A stretch of 64,000 nucleotides of DNA from Chrysogorgia sp. JL179-B06. Its lineage: Eukaryota > Cnidaria > Anthozoa > Scleralcyonacea > Chrysogorgiidae. A program made the position numbers and the translations under genes. Under the pieces are notes generated by a model. It made no database searches. It was not told the DNA's origin and was given only the letters and a program-made list of their open reading frames with translations. Shown in pieces: positions 22,452-35,140 of the stretch. How positions within the stretch are numbered: the stretch's first letter is position 1; each line of letters begins with the position of its first letter. The stretch is from positions 422,001-486,000 of the forward strand of contig JAYKKM010000257.1 in assembly GCA_035772405.1 (NCBI GenBank), written 5' to 3'.

Positions 22452-22909
22452 TAATCGTGTCCGGCCCAGTCAAAATGGTTCAAAGAAGACGGATGATGAA
22501 GTCGTGAATCGAAAAACACGGGACACGGTAACACAAGATTAAAAATTGAAATTCGACAAGCGCCAGGCACATGAGATCCACTCACACGCCAAGTTTGATT
22601 TAATTTCATAACAAAACTCTGCAATTCATGGTGGCATTTTGAATTTTCATGGTGGCATTTTGAATTTTCATGATGGGCTTTTCTAGCAAAAAGGAAAGTT
22701 TTTCAATCTGATTTATGAAAATTAATGCCTATTTATGTTAACATAATGCGTCTTGTTCGGGAAATTTAAAAGCACTGGTAAAATCGGTTTATAAAATGTA
22801 TAGCTTTCGTAACTAGACGTTATGGTTATTTCCAGAGATATCAATATATATAGAACAATGTCAAAGAGGTGGTTCAATCTTGGATGTTTTTCAACCGGAC
22901 AGGAAAGAG
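22452..22909 (-). mobile_element. piggyBac-like MITE, copy 2 (minus)
   Basis: Complement of the 19.85-kb MITE, ending ACAGGAAAGAG at 22,909 before TTTA. It contains a local GGTGGCATTTTGAATTTTCA duplication. Absent from the partner block, so inserted after the duplication or deleted there. Confidence 0.6.
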
Positions 22910-22934
22910 TTTAGACTAATTTTCTATGTTGAAC

Positions 22935-23055
22935 AGTTTAGTTTAGTTTATTGTGTTTGTCACTCTTGTAGGTGAACGCCGGGAATACCCCAACAGGCTA
23001 GAAGGTTCCGGGGGTTCCGAGGGCCTACGATATAAGGACGTTATCCGAGAAGATA
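22935..23055 (+). repeat. TTTAG-associated repeat
   Basis: Short TTTAG run then GTGAACGCCGGGAATACCCC and GGGCCTACGATATAAGGACG; same unit as 19,600, 50,290, 55,075 and 58,690. Confidence 0.65.
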
Positions 23056-23394
23056 CGAAAGTCTAGTCTTGCCATTTGTTGGTTATTATTTCAAAGGCAG
23101 CAGTTTCTCCTCAATTATTTTTTAAGACCCTGAGTGGTGGTTGCTTTCCTTGATTAGCGGTTTTATTATCATTATTATAACTGTTATACGTTCACCTAGT
23201 GTTACCTAGTGTTATTACGTGTTAATATATACACACATAATATATACATGGCAGTTTAACAAACGTAACATGAATATTGAATAAACAAGCTAGTTTATCT
23301 GATGAACGAAATTATCCGAGAAAGCTTTCCTGGATTATATCTACCGACATATTATGTCTTCTTCAAAAGCACGATGTATGTAAATGAGACTGGC

Positions 23395-23530
23395 ACGGGA
23401 GATATTTATTGCAGGACCAAACCGCGGTCAGTGCGCATGTCCAGGATAATCTCAGCACAATCTCAGACCGCCACACCTGACAGGAATCGAACCTGTAACC
23501 TTCTGATTGCTAACTACCGATTGAAGTGTT
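23395..23530 (-). mobile_element. tRNA-derived SINE head fragment
   Basis: Minus strand carries TAGTTAGCAATCAGAAGG and the box-B-like GGTTACAGGTTCGATTCCTG. Partner copy near 59,300-59,410 has a 2-bp insertion in box B. Confidence 0.6.
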
Positions 23531-24130
23531 ATTATCGTGTTAATAGGGAATTCAGCTTGTTAAGCTTGTTAATGGGGAATTAAAATTAGCAAATCTGCCC
23601 ACAAAATAGCGATACGAACGTGTTGCGTAGGAACGTTAAAATGCGAATTAAAATACTGTTGCCAATGTCGCGGAAACATCGCGTCTTCCCGTCTTCCTTG
23701 TCAATAGGAGGTATATCATGTTTTGCGCGAAGGCCCTTCGTCACTTTCACTGCAAACGTTTGTAATCTGCAAACGATTTCGGTAGTTTTTTACAGACACA
23801 GAGTTTGAACCCGTGTTTATTATCGGGTATCCCGCACGTGTTGTTATTGATATCCAGAACGTTTTATCAATAATTGGTGTCTCACTCTTAAGCCGCGGCC
23901 AATCTTTACGACCATAATTAGAATCTTAAAGCGACACTCCACCCACAAAACAAGTGTTGAAGAAATTTCAAATTAAAAAAAAAAAAATGTTTATATAACA
24001 AAGTGTTAGAGAAATTTGGCTTTGTTTATCATATTGGAAGGACATCATATTTTTCAGTGATATAAAAATAACATGCACGAGTTCTTCACAGGCTGCCTTT
24101 GTCGTCTTGATTGTTGTAACTGTATATTTT

Positions 24131-24225
24131 CAAGGGAAGACCTCTCGCTTAGCCCGCAATTTTTTTTCTCCCGCCCGCGCCCCTCCCGCCCTCGCCCCAA
24201 AAAACGCCTGCGGAGGAGGTAGAGG
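24131..24225. repeat. GC-rich insertion bounded by GGGAAGACC direct repeats
   Basis: GGGAAGACC occurs at 24,134-24,142 and again near 24,223, enclosing GC-rich sequence (CCCGCCCTCGCCCCAAAAAA). The paralogous positions (60,091 and 61,110) have a single copy and no insertion, so an empty site is visible. Confidence 0.6.
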
Positions 24226-24685
24226 GAAGACCGAGTTTCTCGAGTTGCTCTGGCTTATCCCCAAGGTGATAATCCCGCCGCGGCAGGATCCATTTCGCAT
24301 CAAAATTTATATATTGATATATATATATATATATAAATATATATAGTTTATATAGACTTGAAAACAAGACTTGAAACTTCATGCACATCCTGTTTTCGTA
24401 GGGTCTTCACTTGAACACGTTAGTAGACATACTATCTCCAATCTTGGCCGTTACTGCCCACGCAACACAAGTCACCTTGAACCATGATCTCGGCCCAACG
24501 TGGGGGCAATGAGAACTTCATGGGGTATGCAATGAGAAATTTCAAAACATCACGTTTCCCTCCTCGTACCGGTAATAAACGTTAGACCTCCTACACACCA
24601 TTTCGGCAGAACATCGACCTTTTTGAATCAATGTAGTTTAACAATGCCTATACATATTAGAACAATATATATATATATATATATG

Positions 24686-24954
24686 GTCAAATATATATAT
24701 ATGAAAATTTGACTGCCCCAACCGGGAATCGAACCCGAGGTCTCTGAATCAATGCATCGGCGCTCTAACCACTGAGCTATTGAGACACGGTCAGAACAGT
24801 CAAACATCATATACATATTTATACATCGCCCCGACTCTCAAATCTCTACAGGAAGACATCTCATCTTCGACGAAGTACAGCGAAGCCTCTTGCAGGACTT
24901 CCTCAAGTAGCGAGCTTGGGGCAGTCAAATTTTCATATACATATATTTGACCAT
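24686..24954. repeat. Inverted-repeat element carrying a tRNA-like sequence
   Basis: Outer arms TGGTCAAATATATATATATG...GACTGCCCC (24,686-24,719) and its near-complement (24,910-24,954) flank ~190 bp including the tRNA-like sequence. No protein coding. Confidence 0.65.
24714..24786 (-). tRNA. tRNA-like pseudogene / SINE head (73 nt)
   Basis: On the minus strand exactly 73 nt fit a cloverleaf: acceptor GUCUCAA/UUGGGGC (with G-U pairs), D stem GCUC/GAGC, T stem UCGGG/CCCGG with loop UUCGAUU. The anticodon stem CCGAU/UUCAG is mispaired and position 33 is C instead of U, so a working tRNA is unlikely. No CCA or intron. Most likely a SINE-type tRNA relic. Confidence 0.45.
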
Positions 24955-25805
24955 TAATAAATCCTCTCTTCAAACAAATATAGGTAAATTCAAACATGGC
25001 CATAAACAGGTTTTTGCGAAGGGTATGCACGTTTGATAATGTATGTTATGTAATTAGTCTCGGTAATTCCAAATCTGTTTTCAGAATTGAAATCGATTAA
25101 ATATTGACCGAGATAACGTTCAAAAATCTACAACAAAGTGGCCTTTTGCCATTTGTGATCTACAAATATAGCGTGTGGGACGGAGGGGACTGTGGGGGCC
25201 ATTTTGAATAAGCCTTAGAAAATCTTAACCGATATTATTGAAACGCGTGGTCGTATAGTACGTTGTCGACACCTTAATTGTTATTATAGTAATATAGAAG
25301 CGGTCGGAGACCCTGTGGTGATTGTATTCTGTTTGCTCATTAATACGCGGAGATAAACGACTGAAATTTCCAGTACTTGTTATGTTTTAAGTAGGCAACT
25401 AAATAACCTAAACTAATTATTTTCTTAACTTCGCGACACGTGTTAGTTTAAAGTTAGTTTTGAACACCAAGCCTTGCCAGCCCACCATGTTTGTCGAGTG
25501 TGACCTTTGCTCAGACTGTGTGTACGCGTGTTAGCTTAGCACCTCACCGCGTCGGGTTAAAAGGTTGCGGTTTGTATTTCGTCAGCGACCGAACAGTATC
25601 AAGCTTAGGCAGTAGTACATCAAATCCTCTAACTGGCCTGTTCACATGCACAATACGATTTGTCGGTTTGTAAAAGTTTGCAGACTATTTTAGGAGACTG
25701 CGCGCTCTTCATGATTTATATATGAAGTTAATATACACGCCCATCAAGTATAGCTAAATGAAGCTAAATAGTGACTTTCATAATAGGCAAACTAGATACT
25801 CTAAT
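24955..25805. other. No gene recognised
   Basis: No repeats matched elsewhere in the window and no coding motif on either strand. Confidence 0.4.
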
Positions 25806-26105
25806 TATAATTTACCCGTCAGACTGAAGGAGGGAGAACATTTACTACAACTACTTGTCAAGTATGGAACAGTTTACCCCTATCTTTAAGAAAAAAAGAG
25901 ACTCGTACTCCTTCAAGCATGCTTTATGGAATGAAATTTTTAATCAAGAACATTTTAAAAATAATTTTATAGTTTAGTTTTATATGTATTCTTATTTATT
26001 GTAATGTATATAGTTTCATCTATTTAACTCATTTGTAATTCTTAGCGAGGGCCACAAGTATATTAGCCTTGGCTATTTGGTGTTTACCATCTGTAAATAA
26101 AGTCT
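25806..26105 (+). pseudogene. LINE 3' fragment with (CCTTA)n tail
   Basis: Encodes NYNLPVRLKEGRTFTTTTCQ followed by VWNSLPLSLRKKETRTPSS, the usual C-terminal LINE text with WNSLP. A short 3' region ending GTAAATAAAGTCTTTACCTT leads into the tail. It is a different LINE lineage from those at 16.5 and 17.9 kb, judging from the tail unit and sequence. Confidence 0.7.
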
Positions 26106-26276
26106 TTACCTTACCTTACCTTATACCTTATACCTAGCTTATACCTTATACCTTATACCTTACCATACCTTATACCTTATACCTTATACCTTATACCTTA
26201 TATCTCCTTATACCTTATACCTCCTTATACTTTATACCTCCTTATACCTTATACCTTATACCTTATACCTTACCTA
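26106..26276. repeat. (CCTTA)/(TTATACC)n microsatellite
   Basis: Tandem ACCTT passing into TATACCT heptamers; LINE tail that expanded. Confidence 0.9.
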
Positions 26277-26818
26277 TACTACTTGAAAAGGCATGCTTCG
26301 TATTTTATCGCTTTTTCTCACCCCCCGCGTTATAAGTGTTTGCACGATCTGATTTGCGAACCTTATAAAATTGGATCGCTTAAACAAGCTTTGACGCGGC
26401 GCCAATTATCTTTACATCCAATTAATACCAATTTCAATGCTAAAATTTACCCCCATGAATAAATGCAAGGTTGAAAAATATAAATGATAAAACGTGGTAC
26501 ACCAAACGTTTTAGATATTTGATTTAAGCCGTGATTTGAGAAATATACAAATTTGTTCTATAGAGAAGGCGTTATTTTACAGGGAACTAAACTGGCACAC
26601 TATACATCCGGGAATTGAGTGGCGTATTTTCCGTATGGCATATCGACAAGTCACATCACCTTTCACGCTTTTTTATTAGTTTTTAATAAAATTTTGTTTC
26701 TTTCTATTTTTCATGTTAAATCACCGATTTGGCAAGCCATTATTGACATATTATTTATTTGTATTTTATGGATATTTGAGGTCAAGTGCATAGCTGTAGT
26801 TTTTTTTGGATTAAACCC
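26277..26818. other. No gene recognised
   Basis: AT-rich; no motif seen. Confidence 0.4.
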
Positions 26819-26819
26819 C

Positions 26820-26925
26820 GTTTGTGTTAATATATACACTGCAGCTGTACTGAATGTGGGAGGGGAGTAGACAGACGATACACGGACGATCGTCATGCTC
26901 ATATCCTCAGAAAAATGATCTCGTC
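26820..26925 (-). mobile_element. SINE body fragment
   Basis: Shares GTAGACAGACGATACACGGA and CATATCCTCAG with the SINE copies at 21.7 and 57.7 kb. Confidence 0.6.
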
Positions 26926-27870
26926 AACCGCCCATTTTATAATAAGGAAGCTAGCTTTAGATTTGACAACGACGGTACGAGATTTGTTATTTTTGGCTTC
27001 ATTAATTGCTTACTCGTACATCTCGTGCTGACTCGTCGTCCATTTGAGTATACGCGTTAAGGTTTTGAGGAAAATCTCGTAATCAAATAAGCAATCCGGT
27101 AGACTATAGACTGAAGTGTTGCACCCCATCTCCTTCATGTTTCTCCGCAACAGTTTTGAACATTTTACGAAGCTGACCATTGATGGGGCGATTGCCCGCG
27201 TTGGCTTTGTTATTGTATGTGTATATACTAGAAATTACTATCGCAAGTGAAGTGCTGCCTCATTTCAAAGAAATTCCAATATTTTACAAGACAGATTGGC
27301 GACGTAAAGAGGCGCGGGTAGAACCGTAGGGGAAACTGCTTTGTTATCGCATTTATGGTCACAAATTTTTTTCAATCATCAATAATTAATTACCAAAGCT
27401 TGATAAACCAAAAAACAAAATCGAGAAATACCAGGTTATTATTACCTTCGACGGTTATTAGCACACATCCCTTCAGATGTTCCCTTCAGATGTCTTAAAA
27501 ATTGCAACAGTGTTGCAATCAACAGTTAGAAAGCAATGTTGATAGTTTAACAGAGACTCCAAAAATAGAATATTGAGTGCATTTTCAAAAAAATAAGGTG
27601 GATTGTTAGTTGCCATAAACCAATCACCGGCAAATGGGTCACTATATTGCAAAGAATACATTTTATCAGAGCAAAAAGGTTTTATTAACATTATTTCTTA
27701 TACAAGTATAAAGGTTATTTCCAACACAATGTGACATTTAGGAATGATGAATCCCATGCATTAATGTTTGTTATTTGATAATGTATTATTGCACATTTTG
27801 TTTAAATTGTTTTGTATTGCCTTGTCTAAAAACAGCACAAATCATTTTACTTGGGTCAACAACATCCAAC
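26926..27870. other. No gene recognised
   Basis: No coding motif or matched repeat seen. Confidence 0.4.
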
Positions 27871-28335
27871 CTCGTACCCAGGGCATTTTGCTTCCACGGT
27901 GGAAAATGGCCCTGGGATCGGCTGGTCACATGACACCCATAATTTCTGGGTGTTTAGATATGATAATTTTTGTGGTCTTTGTTCCATTGCCTTTGTCTAC
28001 TTTATTGACCTGAACAATTGAAAAATAATCAGAGTTGTTCATGTCAGCATTTGTCGGCATAAAAGCAGCTAACAAGATTAATAATTTACCATACATCCAT
28101 GGTTATCGCTTACAAAAGGTATGAAGAAGCATATATCCAATTTAGTGAAAGTTATCACTTCTAATTTGCTATACAATTTAAAGACAGCATTCAGATTTAG
28201 ATGAATAAATTATACTCGGCTGAATTAATTGGAGTTTTATGACAAGCCAATCGCATTATAGAATGGACCAGCCGATCTTAGGGACATTTTCGCCGACCTT
28301 CCACCGTGGAGGCAAAATGCTCTGGGTACGAGGTT
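27871..28335. mobile_element. MITE-like element with ~30-bp inverted ends
   Basis: Ends CCTCGTACCCAGGGCATTTT and its complement (AAAATGCTCTGGGTACGAGG) plus a CCACGGTGG palindrome inside each end. No clear target duplication, so no superfamily is assigned. Confidence 0.65.
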
Positions 28336-28979
28336 GAACAACAACATATATTGTCAGACCAGGATTTTCTTCGACATCATTTGCCATTCTCAACAACAGA
28401 GCAACAATAACATACACATTGTAACATGATATTCACTATCACTTGCTGTTGGAAAATATAAATATACACAAAATATAAATATACACAAAATATAAATATA
28501 CACATCAATATTAGTAATACCATAGTTGTTACCAGTAGCGAAACTGGCCGTAGCAACTGGTCATGTTATGACTGAATATGTAAATCGTTTAAAAATTTGC
28601 ATACTGGTTGTTACAACCAACTGAATTAACATCAATATTCTTACGTTGTGTCCACCAATTCGGGCACGATATTGAATCATTGATCGATTGTCACTCCCAT
28701 TTCAGGTAAAGTAATGACAACGTTTTTCTCTGCACAGATGTAAGTTTGTTGAGCAACAGGCACAAACCTTCGTTTGTAAATATTGAGTATTGTCTTTGGC
28801 GAGAACTGTCAAATGTCACCGACTTCGCTATAGGTTTGATTTTAACGAGCACAATCACAATGACTTCGTTTGATTTGAGTTGCGTGTACACACGAGACAA
28901 ACAAGAAAAACTAAGTACACAGAACTATCTTAGTCGTCTTACCTTGAAAACAGAATATCTCCTCACTGAAATGAATTGA
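28336..28979. other. No gene recognised
   Basis: Short ATATAAATATACACAAA repeat at 28,455-28,505; nothing else. Confidence 0.4.
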
Positions 28980-29303
28980 AATTCCCAACAGCACCAAAGG
29001 CAGGACAGATCGTTCGAGAACTTCGTCTCTCTCCTCATGGCGTTGCGTGATCAGAAAATACCAGACAAGTTCCGAACATTAATTCCGTACAACTTCCGTG
29101 AAAACGAATAACCCTCTGGAGTATGTGAACAATCTCGTTCCAGAGCAAACTAAACTACGTCACAAAACGTCATAAAACTGAACATCCAGGAAATTTTCAC
29201 ATATATCGAGATCTCGTTGACTATATATAGGTGCGGAAAGAGGTCTGGGCACGAGACATAGATAACCCATGTCAAGATTAGTGTGCTGCCTACGGCAGCA
29301 ATT
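28980..29303 (-). repeat. Dispersed repeat family D (minus)
   Basis: Right end carries the TGCTGCCTACGGCAGCA palindrome and ATGTCAAGATTAGTGTGCTG; complement of 16,858-17,100. Confidence 0.65.
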
Positions 29304-29344
29304 AACACACCATGAAGCATTACTGATATATAGTCATAAACAGT

Positions 29345-29480
29345 GAATGTCGCATAGGCAGTACAAGGTTACAGGTTCGATTCCTTCCGTGGCTCAGAAT
29401 CATTTTTCTGAGGATATGAGTTTGACGATCGTCCATGTATCGTATGTCTGATTGTAGTCGGATTTTTGCTCGATCGCTGC
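29345..29480 (+). mobile_element. tRNA-derived SINE fragment
   Basis: Box-B-like GGTTACAGGTTCGATTCC followed by TTTTTCTGAGGATATGAG and GATCGTCCATGTATCGTATG, the SINE body. Confidence 0.6.
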
Positions 29481-30146
29481 AGATCTGCACTAAAAGCCGA
29501 TGACGAGCCGGATTTCTGCACGGGTTGGTCCGCGATCTCAAAGTATATTAAGACGGTACAACACGGAGTTAACGCCTCCCCGGCGTCTTGTTTTCATTAA
29601 AGTGCCTCTAGGCTCTAACCCCAAATATACGACATAGATTGTAGATTACATATAGATCAATTATACACGAAGTGAATACAGTCGAAGACAAAAATATTTG
29701 ATGATTTGAGCTTAATGTTGATGCATGTTCTATAAAGGTTTGTTTGTCTGAAATGCTAATTATGTGACAATATTCTGCTATTTGAGAAATTTGACCGAAT
29801 TCAAACGTTGTATACTTGAACTCTATACTACTATTAGAGATTTTGTCAACTTTTTTACGCAAATCCTCAACCACCTGTTGTTTATCACACACGGAAATAG
29901 CAGCAGGAAAGAAAGTGAAATTCCTCGGAAGATGTCACACTCATCATTTTAAAAACCGTATATGAAGTATCGAAGAAAAGATCAAATGAAAGATGTTCAA
30001 CTATATTTGCCTTATATAAAGTGTTTATAAATAATATAACACTTTTATAGTTGTAGACACTCTTGAGTATTCTCAACACGACACACTCGAGACACAACTT
30101 GGCTGGGGATATAAGCATCGCTGTCATAAGACTTGAGGATTCTACA
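29481..30146. other. No gene recognised
   Basis: Short frames only; no motif. Confidence 0.35.
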
Positions 30147-30173
30147 TACAGTACTGCCTAGAAATAACCTAAC

Positions 30174-32060
30174 ACTGCGGTTGCGGTCATTTAGCGGTGA
30201 GGTTGCAGTGGATTAGCGGTGAGATTGCGGTGGATTAGCGGTCAGTTGGCGGTGAGGTTGTGGTCGACAAAACCAACCGCATGAGAAAAACTACGTCGAC
30301 TAAACACTTCGGGTTCCGACCTTGTCCGACTATTCAGTAACGCGCGTGTGTCAATAACAGTACCCATCCAAAATCAAATATTACTCTCGGTGTAAAAAGT
30401 AGAGTGCTGTGTAAACAGCGGACTTTTGATTTGTGAAACCAACCAGCGAGTTTGTGATTATTATCAAATGAGTGAATGAATAGTTCTCGCGTGGGCTACA
30501 ATCTCCTTGAAAGATTTTCGTTAAAGACACAGTGATCGGCGTTTGGAATATGGTTTGGAGTTGTAGTTTGTGGCAAATGGCACCACCAATGTCCAAAATC
30601 ACGATCTGTCGGTTTCAGTTTACTTTCAGACGAGAAGAAGTTCCGCATTGTGTCATTCTTTTCTCGGCCGTGATCAGTTTTAGATTTGGAACTAAGCATA
30701 TAAATGTCGAATGCCAACGAACTTCCGAACGCGCGTTTAAAACCCCGTGACGTTTGGAACGGAGGTAACCGGTCGGTTTCGCTAAACCTAGAGTCAGTTC
30801 GCCACACACATAAAGTCAGTTCGCTACACACATAAACGGAAAGCGGAATATATATCACCTAAGGCGCGTTGGCGATTCCGATGGACGGCATCTCTGAGTC
30901 ACACTTATTGTGTATTATTAATATATATTATTTATTAATACTTATTGTTGTATAGCAGCTATTTCAACAAAACTGCGTTAAAATTAGCTTGGCAAAAGAC
31001 TGAGAGCATTAATGGCAGCGCGCATTGGCGATGGACGACATGCATCTCTGTGAGTCATCGCTTAGATTCCATCTAAGATTTATAACGCTGTTGCACTGTC
31101 ATTATTTGAGGTGATCTGTTTAGTAAATACGCATTAAAAAAATCAAGTTGATTGTTTTTTTAATAAATGATGAGTTGTAGCGAACTGACTTAATGTGTGT
31201 AGCGAACTGACTTTATGTGTGGCGAACTGACTAATTTATGTGTGTGCGCAGGCCTTCAGTAATTATACTCTGATCTAGGGCTCCGCTCGCAGAAATGTCA
31301 GTATTTCGTTGCCATTTGGCAGTTCATCTTTTCACTTTACTGTCGGTTCAGTTTTCTTTTAAACGCGTGCTTCGGATGTTACGGAGTAACTTCGCACAGC
31401 AAAAAATCTGAAACTATTGTTATTAAAATCGACTTTAGCGGTTTGGCCCCATTTGCCACAACCTATTAAACTATCACAAACAACCAAACGCTTGAAGTGA
31501 CATTTTAGCCCACGCGAAAATTGCTTCATTGTTAAACATGATAATCACAATTCCCCCGTTTGTCAATGCACTATACTATATGCACACCATTCGCGTTTTT
31601 TGGCATTCGAAATACTGAAAAGTGCACGTTTAATTGTGCCAGTGTCAAATCCACCGGAATTTGGTTATTATTCTGTGCCAGCGAGGCACATTTGATTATT
31701 ATTCTGTGCTATTATTCATAGCACACATGTATAATATCATAAAAGAATGCTAAGGTTTCCGTAAAGAAGGTACCCAAGGAAAACGAAAGGGACGTCTAAA
31801 GCATCGCCTGAAGGTATTAAAGTCTTAATAATTATTGGTTGAATATATGTAAATCCTCCCGTGTTTATATGCTTATAAATTCAGATGGGGCCAGCTGTCG
31901 GTAAAATATACGAACCAAATACGAATGTAAACAAAAAGCCGCTTTAACGAGAATAATATATATACCTGCGCGCTGCGTTTAGGTGATTTATTCGTTACAA
32001 GAATTTTTGTTATGCCTATGCGATAATATTTTGATATTAATATTAATCAGCATGGTTGAA
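30174..32060. other. Interior of the Tc1-like element; no preserved coding
   Basis: Contains alternating copies of AGTCAGTTCGC(C/T)ACACACAT (30,792-30,836) and complements (31,170-31,250), and a ~45-bp duplication (30,862 and 31,018; GCGCGTTGGCGAT). The C-terminal transposase region was not recognised. Confidence 0.4.
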
Positions 32061-32079
32061 CCTAATGTTCGGCACATGA

Positions 32080-32307
32080 GAAGTTCGACGTTTGAAACGG
32101 TTCATTGTTCAGTTTGCTAGTGATATTGCCAGTGATATGCACGTGCATATTGTTCGATTTGGACACTAGTCTCGTCCGTAAAAAATGACGTCCTCGAACG
32201 CGTCTTTTACCGCTAAGGCATTCAAACAGAACAAGAGCCTCTTTATTTTGTTTGGCTCTCGAACAAACTGGCAATAACGCGAATTTTAGATTCATGCCTC
32301 CGTGGGA
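32080..32307 (-). pseudogene. Tc1-like transposase fragment, best preserved copy
   Basis: Minus strand encodes NSRYCQFVREPNKIKRLLFC, then LNALAVKDAFEDVIF, and after one extra T in a T-run, the catalytic TDETSVQI text. RYCQ...REANKxxRL(E/L)FC followed by VIFTDE is characteristic of Tc1/IS630-family transposases. Compared with the copies at 11.5 and 12.6 kb this one keeps the catalytic Asp and the RYCQ region they have lost. The upstream part (ANDELTSA) continues beyond the nested element at about 35,200-35,240. Confidence 0.65.
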
Positions 32308-32489
32308 CATCAACGGAGTGAGGTGCGGTATTGCGGAATATCAAAATATCAAGTACTTATATGTGATTTTGATATATCATGATATTTCTTAATGTTTCCT
32401 GTACTTAGTATTGATAATATCATGATATATCAAAAGTGATATAAGTACTTGATATTATGATATTCTCAACGACTAAAATATCATGATAT

Positions 32490-33115
32490 TTTGATATTAT
32501 CAAATGGTGTTTTGATAATATCAAAGTGAAATATCAAAATATTAATTGTGTTTAAACTATGGTTTGATATTGTGATATATCATGATATTATCATAATATC
32601 ATGATATTTTGATATCAAATGGTGTTTTTGATAATATCAAAGTGAAATATCAAAATATTAATTGTGTTTAAACAATGGTTTGATATTGTGATATATCATG
32701 ATATTATCATAATATCATGATATTTTGATATTATCAAATGGTGTTTTGATAATATCAAAGTGAAATATCAAAATATTAATTGTGTTTAAACTATGGTTTG
32801 ATATTGTGATATATCATGATATTATCATAATATCATATTTTGATATTATCAAATGGTGTTTTGATAATATCAAAGTGAAATATCAAAATATTAATTGTGT
32901 TTAAACTATGGTTTGATATTGTGATATATCATGATATTATCATAATATCATATTTTGATATTATCAAATGGTGTTTTGATAATATCAAAGTGAAATATCA
33001 AAATATTAATTGTGTTTAAACTATGGTTTGATATTGTGATATATCATGATATTATCATAATATCATGATATTTTGATATTATCAAATGGTGTTTTGATAA
33101 TATCAAAGTGAAATA
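32490..33115. repeat. Subterminal tandem array 3, ~115-118-bp units
   Basis: The marker GGTTTGATATTGTGATATAT occurs at 32,571, 32,677, 32,795, 32,910 and 33,025 (spacing 106, 118, 115, 115). Sequence unrelated to array 1 except for AT-richness and palindromy. Confidence 0.9.
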
Positions 33116-33859
33116 AAACCTAACTGCTAACACTAAAACTTGAACCAATCGAAACAGTAAACCCTATTGTAATATTTATCGCAGTATTGTATAACTGATG
33201 AGTGGGGACTGTGATGGTTTTTACGTTAAAGTACATGTGAGACAGTATATTATACCGATGTATATATTTCAAGCGCTATTTATATGTCGCGCTTTATCTT
33301 TATTATACTATTATACTATTACAAGTAAGAATTCTATGCAAGCGATATTAAATGATTTTGAACACAGTTATATTACATAGTTACGACGCATTGTGTGCTT
33401 GTCGTATTCTTTCACATCGACTTTGTGCCTTTTGTCCCCAAATATAAGTAAACACATGGTAATTCAATGCCGACGATTTAGAGTTTCATTTTGACAGTGG
33501 TGATGACGACGACGACGACGATCATTTCGAGGCAGCTACATAACTTGTGTTACTTTTATAGAAATTTGAAGCGGTATAACTTGAACTTTTAAGTTGCGCC
33601 GGGTTTTTTAATAACGTTTCATATGTTATGGATTGTTTTTGGAATGATTCTCTGGCCAAAATCAGAAATCTTCTTTATTTGTTATTGTTTTTGCACTTGC
33701 GATATTAAGCAAAACGTCGAGCAATAAATTTGCGTTTCAGTGAAACGTTTTTTCGATCCCGCTTATTAGCCCTTGCGGTTATAATCCCCCGGTTATAATC
33801 CCACTCAACGAAGTTGTATAAGCCCAGGGCATATATTATAAGCGGGATTCTACGGTATT

Positions 33860-34414
33860 ATATGACTAATCAATGTGAATAAAGTTGTTCGCGAAGACAC
33901 GACTACGGGGTTTTATCATAGAACGAGGCAACAATTATACATTATATCGTAGAACGAGGCAACACTAACATATTATATCACAGTCAATATTAAATATGTT
34001 CGCGAAGACACGACCACGGCGTTTTATCGTAGAACGAGGCAACAACACATTATATCACAGTGAATAGTACTAGTTGTTCTGGAAGACACGACTACGGACA
34101 TTACGGGGTTTTATAGCCGTCAATGTGAACAGAGTTGTTCGCGATAACACGACTACAGTCTACGGGGTTTTATCGTAGAACGAGGCAACACTAACATATT
34201 ATATCACAGTCAACAGTAAAGTTGTTCGCGAAGACACGACTACGCCACGTGTACCACGTACGCCACATTATCGCCGTCAATGTGAATAGAGTTGTTCGGC
34301 AACAATATATTGATATCATAAAAAGTCAATGTGAATAAAGTTGTTTGCGAAGAGAGCGACTACGGGGTTAGACACAGCAACCCATGTCAAGATTAGTGTG
34401 CTGCCTACGGCAGC
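33860..34414. repeat. Imperfect tandem array of element core, ~6-7 units
   Basis: Units of GTTGTTCGCGAAGACACGAC plus ACGGGGTTTTATCGTAGAAC plus GAGGCAACA with variable length. Interrupted at 34,372-34,414 by a family D end. Confidence 0.8.
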
Positions 34415-34559
34415 AAACAATATATAATGCGTGTTTTTTTATAGAACGAGGCAATGATATATTTGATAATCTCAATATAATGATTTTATGTTGTGATGTA
34501 TCAGATAATGAAAGTGTTTAGGTGATTATTTTATGCGGTTAGTGGTAATATGATAATAA

Positions 34560-35140
34560 TGTGATAATATCATGATATATCAAAATATATTCCTGCTTTC
34601 TGTTGTTGAATTTAATATCTGACCTATCGCACGTACGTATTATATGTTTTTTTTAAATAATATAAAAATATCATGATATTTTGATATCATGATATATCAC
34701 AATATCAATCCATAGTCTAAACACAATTAATATTTTGATATTTCACTTTGATATTATCAAAACACCATTTGATAATATCAAAATATCATGATATTATGAT
34801 AATATCATGATATATCACAATATCAAACCAGTTTAAACACTATTTTAGTCTTTTGATATTTCACTTTGATATTATCAAAACACCATTTGATAATATCAAA
34901 ATAATTTGATATCAAAATATTTTGATATTGGACTTGATATTTTGATAATGTATCATAATAATGTGATAATATCAATTTAATGATATTGAGTTTGATATTT
35001 TTGATATTGTTACGGTTTGATATTTTTGACATAATGATGGTTTGATAATATCAAAATATTTTGATATTGGACTTGATATTTTGATAATGTGATAATATCA
35101 ATTAAATGATATTATGTTTGATATTTTGATATTCTGCAAT
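34560..35140. repeat. Inverted counterpart of array 3
   Basis: Complementary to the units at 32.5-33.1 kb, then diverged TTTTGATATTGGACTTGATA units towards the terminus. Confidence 0.85.

Larger units (their letters stand above)
15906..24340. repeat. Large duplicated block, copy 1 (partner 52,975-60,180)
   Basis: The order of fragments (GTTTAAACCCGCAATGCGCT unit, LINE 3' end, opposed Penelope fragments, hammerhead, (TTTAG)n, piggyBac-like MITE, promoter-like segment, SINE, unit beginning GTGAACGCCGGGAATACCCC, AAAGCGACACTCCACCCACA unit) is the same in both copies, with indels. Copy 1 has extra sequence at about 16,110-17,690 (LINE fragment) and 22,340-22,960 (MITE). It indicates segmental duplication of a composite block, not independent insertions. 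Confidence 0.8.
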
